Of a DNA stretch of 64,000 nt, positions 61,650 to 64,000 are shown piece by piece. Numbering within the stretch: position 1 is the stretch's first letter; every line of letters begins with the position of its first letter. The position numbers and the translations under genes are program-made. The stretch is from CALDTK01 sp965215115 (GTDB lineage: Bacteria > Bacteroidota > Bacteroidia > Chitinophagales > Saprospiraceae), in contig OZ244050.1 of the NCBI GenBank assembly GCA_965215115.1, positions 1,984,001-2,048,000 on the forward strand, read 5' to 3'. Below the pieces are notes generated by a model that was not told the origin of the DNA, ran no database searches, and saw only the letters and a list, made by a program, of their open reading frames with translations.

Positions 61650-63020
61650 ATGCAGCACTGCTACGTCGCTTCCCTACTCACGCTGTTCTGCGTGCACTCG
61701 ACCGCCGGGGCCCAAACGGCTGAATTAGAGCCCCCGACCTACGGCGCTCACGCAACGGCTGCCGATCAGCCCGACACCTGGGCCGCGCCCCTCGCGATTC
61801 CCGCGGGTACGCGCCTGGACTCCACCATCGGGGTAGATTGGTCCGGCGCTGATACTTTCTACCGCGTCGCTACGAGGTACCAAATCGCTTCCGTGACCTA
61901 TGATACCCTCGTTTACACCACCTCGATCAACCGTGTAGACCGTAATACCGGCACCGAAACTCAGCGACGGAGTGCCGTCAGCAGGTATTCAAAACCCGAC
62001 GGCACGACTTGGCAAAAGACCCTCGACTACGGACCGAACGGTGAGCCGCTGGGTGGAGAGATCACCTACGCGAAGGCTCTGCCAGGCACCGACATTCGTA
62101 TAAGGACCGCCGTGCCCCTCGACCCATCCGGCAGACGACTCCCGGACTATACGGTCGACTTCGATAGCGCGTACACCGATACTCGTCTCAAGTACGAGTC
62201 CTACCAAACCTTCGGCAAACGCAATCCCAGCGGACCTTATACCGATTCGCTCGCCGTGCCGAGCCCACTGTGTTTCCGCAGCCACTTCGTGCGCGATTCC
62301 AGTTTCCCGGCACCAAATCACCGCCGCAGCGTGACGCAGTCCACCCGTTACGACAGCTGTAGACAAGAGGTGCGCTATACTCACTACCGCAACCGGCTCT
62401 TCCATCCGGACGGTCGGGTTCGCGCCAGGGTAGATACGACGGTCGGGCTCTCTTATTCGCCGAGGGTCTACGTCGCTATCGACACGCAGATACTCAACGT
62501 CACCTATCTATATTTGGGCTCGACGGTCGTGCGGGAGTTCCGCTGGATCACGAGCAACGGTTATACGACGACGCCTTACGACATCACTTCCACCTACGAT
62601 GCCCAGGGGCGCCTACTCACGGAGGAGCAATTCAACTACGAACGCTCGGGGGCGTACGTCCGGTACTACGTTCACACTTTCATCTACGAAGACAGCCGCG
62701 AGATCGAAGAGCACCGCTATTACGACAGCAACGGTGAGGTGACCTTCGGCTCCCGACGCATCCGCTACTTCAGCCCGCGCGTCTCTGCATTATCGAGTGT
62801 GGCGAGTACACCGGCTTGCGCCAAAACCTTCTCGCGCGCGCCCGACGGCATCCGCGTCCCCCTCCAAACCGCCGGCGTGTGCACCGCCTACGACATGACC
62901 GGCAGGCCCGTGTGGCAAGCCCGCGGCCAGGCGAACGAGGACTTGGTCTTCTTGCCGAGTGCGGCGGGCGTCTACGCGCTCCAAAATGCCGATGGGTGTT
63001 CGGCGGTGGTGGTGTGGTAA
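61650..63020 (+). CDS. Secreted protein of unknown function with degenerate T9SS-like tail
   Basis: About 456 residues from the ATG at 61650, which starts a signal peptide ending HSTAGAQ; the frame extends to 61389 without protein character. The body is rich in Tyr, Thr and Asp with RHS/YD-like phrases (TYDAQGRLLTEEQFNYE, HRYYDSNGEVTFGSR), suggesting a beta-strand repeat structure. The end (VCTAYDMTGRPVW, then GVYALQNADG) resembles a type IX sorting domain, which would place it outside the cell. I do not recognise a family for the whole. A hairpin element (62813-62826) encodes PACAKTF near the junction before the tail. Confidence 0.7.
   Translation: MQHCYVASLLTLFCVHSTAGAQTAELEPPTYGAHATAADQPDTWAAPLAIPAGTRLDSTIGVDWSGADTFYRVATRYQIASVTYDTLVYTTSINRVDRNTGTETQRRSAVSRYSKPDGTTWQKTLDYGPNGEPLGGEITYAKALPGTDIRIRTAVPLDPSGRRLPDYTVDFDSAYTDTRLKYESYQTFGKRNPSGPYTDSLAVPSPLCFRSHFVRDSSFPAPNHRRSVTQSTRYDSCRQEVRYTHYRNRLFHPDGRVRARVDTTVGLSYSPRVYVAIDTQILNVTYLYLGSTVVREFRWITSNGYTTTPYDITSTYDAQGRLLTEEQFNYERSGAYVRYYVHTFIYEDSREIEEHRYYDSNGEVTFGSRRIRYFSPRVSALSSVASTPACAKTFSRAPDGIRVPLQTAGVCTAYDMTGRPVWQARGQANEDLVFLPSAAGVYALQNADGCSAVVVW
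62813..62826 (-). repeat. TTTT-hairpin element, stem GGC/GCC, loop GCAA
   Basis: Inside the unknown secreted gene, antisense to it (ACAKTF). Confidence 0.75.
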
Positions 63021-63206
63021 AGGTTCGAACAGTATACGCCCCCCACGCCGGCAGCACACATCTGCGCCTGCCCCAGGACTCTGGCCGTCGCTTCCGGCGG
63101 CACAGCGGGACGCGCAAGTACGTGCAGTTGGCGCTGTAGACGATCTACGGCCCGCTGGCGAGTCCGCTGGCGGTGGATCGCGTTTTGGCAATGGACGATG
63201 TATTAA

Positions 63207-63265
63207 GCGGGCCGTGAGGTCCGCCCCCTGCCCCGAGCGTTTGGCGAAGCCGGGCGTAGGCCACG
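63207..63265 (+). repeat. Dispersed imperfect repeat, copy 2
   Basis: Matches 61353-61415; both contain GCGGGCCGTGAGGTCCGCC and end near AAGCCGGGCG. A hairpin element follows 8 bases later in this copy only. Confidence 0.65.
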
Positions 63266-63272
63266 ATTAGAG

Positions 63273-63286
63273 GCCTTCCGGCAAAA
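63273..63286 (-). repeat. TTTT-hairpin element, stem GCC/GGC, loop GGAA
   Basis: Non-coding, in the 63.0-63.8 kb gap. Confidence 0.75.
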
Positions 63287-63493
63287 CGAAAGGCCTATGC
63301 TCCCACCCCGGCGGTGAAATCAAAACACAACTCCGCGGCGGGGTCGAGGAGGTCTCTCCGACGCGCCCCTCCGCGGTGTGCCGCTTCTTTTGCTCCAGGG
63401 AGATGAGCCTGACCTTCAACTTGTCATTGACCCGTCCCTGCATTACAGCGACGCCTTTGAGGCCGGAGGCGTAGGTGGTGAAGAGCTTCCGGT

Positions 63494-63590
63494 GGCTCCC
63501 CCACCGCCGACAAGTCACGCCCCAGCGCCGCGTTCGACTGCCTCCGGGCAGCGCGGCTCCCCCACCGCCGACAAGTCGCGCCCCAGCGCC
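63494..63590 (+). repeat. Direct repeat pair, 61-bp spacing
   Basis: About 36 bases beginning GGCTCCCCCACCGCCGACAA occur at 63494 and 63555 with one or two differences. No associated gene. Confidence 0.7.
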
Positions 63591-63766
63591 GCTGCCTAGC
63601 GAAAGAAGCCGCAAGGTCCCTCTCTCCGAGCTAGTCGAGCGGTGCTCCGGCTCGGCCAGGAGGCAGACCAGCGGCCCGCTGAGAGACGACACGCGCCGCA
63701 ACTACAACGCCACAGCTACAACACCGTCGTCACCTAAAATGGCCCAATCTTTGCCCACCACCCCCC

Positions 63767-64000
63767 GTGAAGCCCCCCTTTCACCATACCGCGCTACGGC
63801 TCCTCCTCGCCCTCACCTTAATAGGTTTTGGCGAAAGCCTCCACGCCCAGGCCGCCAAACGCACCAAGGCCGTCAGGGACGCCGAGCAACTCGCCAAAGA
63901 ACTCCAGTTCGTCGAGGCCATCCGCCTCCTGGAACTCGCCATGCTCGAGGGCGACACCTCCGAGGCCCTCGTCTTCGACCTGGCCGACTACTACAAAAAG
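63767..64000 (+). CDS. Secreted TPR-like protein, partial (3' end outside window)
   Basis: A GTG at 63767 opens 78 codons to the window edge. The N-terminus is a signal peptide (LLLALTLIGFGESLHAQ). The mature part reads as helical repeats (EQLAKELQFVEAIRLLELAM, then SEALVFDLADYYKK), as in the TPR region of Bacteroidota envelope proteins that continue into PD40/OmpA domains; the rest is not visible. A hairpin element (63826-63839) supplies codons for GFGES within the signal peptide. Confidence 0.7.
   Translation, partial: MKPPFHHTALRLLLALTLIGFGESLHAQAAKRTKAVRDAEQLAKELQFVEAIRLLELAMLEGDTSEALVFDLADYYKK
63826..63839 (+). repeat. TTTT-hairpin element, stem GGC/GCC, loop GAAA
   Basis: In signal-peptide codons of the last gene (GFGES), same strand. 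Confidence 0.75.

Larger units (their letters stand above)
63021..63766. other. Gap of about 750 bases with repeats
   Basis: No convincing gene. It contains copy 2 of a dispersed repeat (63207-63265), one hairpin element (63273-63286) and a 61-bp-spaced direct repeat (63494-63590). The longest minus-strand frame (63267-63701) reads through these repeats and has no protein-like composition. Confidence 0.45.

Noticed and set aside
1..64000. tRNA, rRNA or known riboswitch
   Set aside because: I looked for clover-leaf patterns and rRNA landmarks in the intergenic regions and saw none; a covariance-model search would be needed to exclude small RNAs.

Overview
The window looks like chromosome of a GC-rich member of the Bacteroidota, probably a marine Saprospiria/Lewinella-type polysaccharide degrader. 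The assignment rests on a SusC/SusD pair, a type IX secretion sorting domain, many short lipoprotein signals, starts without Shine-Dalgarno sites, and the density of sulfatases and glycoside hydrolases. The taxonomic level is inference.

Layout. 1-11.4 kb: a PhoD-like phosphatase (cut by the window edge) and a sulfatase on the minus strand, then a beta-helix lipoprotein and a giant secreted beta-helix/CBM3 protein on the plus strand. 11.9-18.4 kb: a tightly coupled plus-strand operon of CoA-transferase, enoyl-CoA hydratase, GH88 unsaturated uronyl hydrolase, aldehyde dehydrogenase and sugar MFS permease. 18.4-19.7 kb: a gene-poor, repeat-rich gap. 19.7-35.6 kb: a GH43-like lipoprotein, then mostly minus-strand genes that together spell a non-phosphorylative L-fucose pathway (aldo/keto reductase, lactonase, enolase-family dehydratase, SDR, FAH-type hydrolase), with an AraC regulator, a symporter, a GH141-like beta-helix protein, two sulfatases and a GH3 enzyme. 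35.9-38.1 kb: an IS4-family element with a frameshifted transposase, inserted into an older nested palindrome. 38.2-48.9 kb: a second dehydratase/symporter/beta-helix module, another sulfatase, and an operon of KDPG/KDPGal aldolase, DgoK-type kinase, aldehyde dehydrogenase and enolase-family enzyme that suits 3,6-anhydrogalactose or galactonate use. 49.4-55.8 kb: a GH29 protein that appears to lack its nucleophile, then SusC and SusD. 55.9-64 kb: a glucuronate isomerase remnant, a DUF819 membrane protein, an Rpn-type nuclease, YceI, a MacB-like permease, secreted proteins of unknown function and the start of a TPR-like secreted protein.

Together the genes point to uptake and breakdown of a sulfated, fucose- and galactose-containing algal polysaccharide: sulfatases and GH29/GH141/GH43/GH3/GH88 enzymes release sugars, SusCD and the symporters import them, and the two oxidative routes convert fucose and (anhydro)galactose to central metabolites.

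The most unusual signal is a short dispersed element of form TTTT + 3-bp hairpin stem + GNRA-like tetraloop (GAAA, GCAA, GGAA, GTAA, rarely GACA). I find 26 good copies by eye, on both strands and in every reading frame. Their stems differ in sequence but stay paired. It is absent from the IS element and looks like a structure-recognised DNA or RNA site rather than a protein motif.
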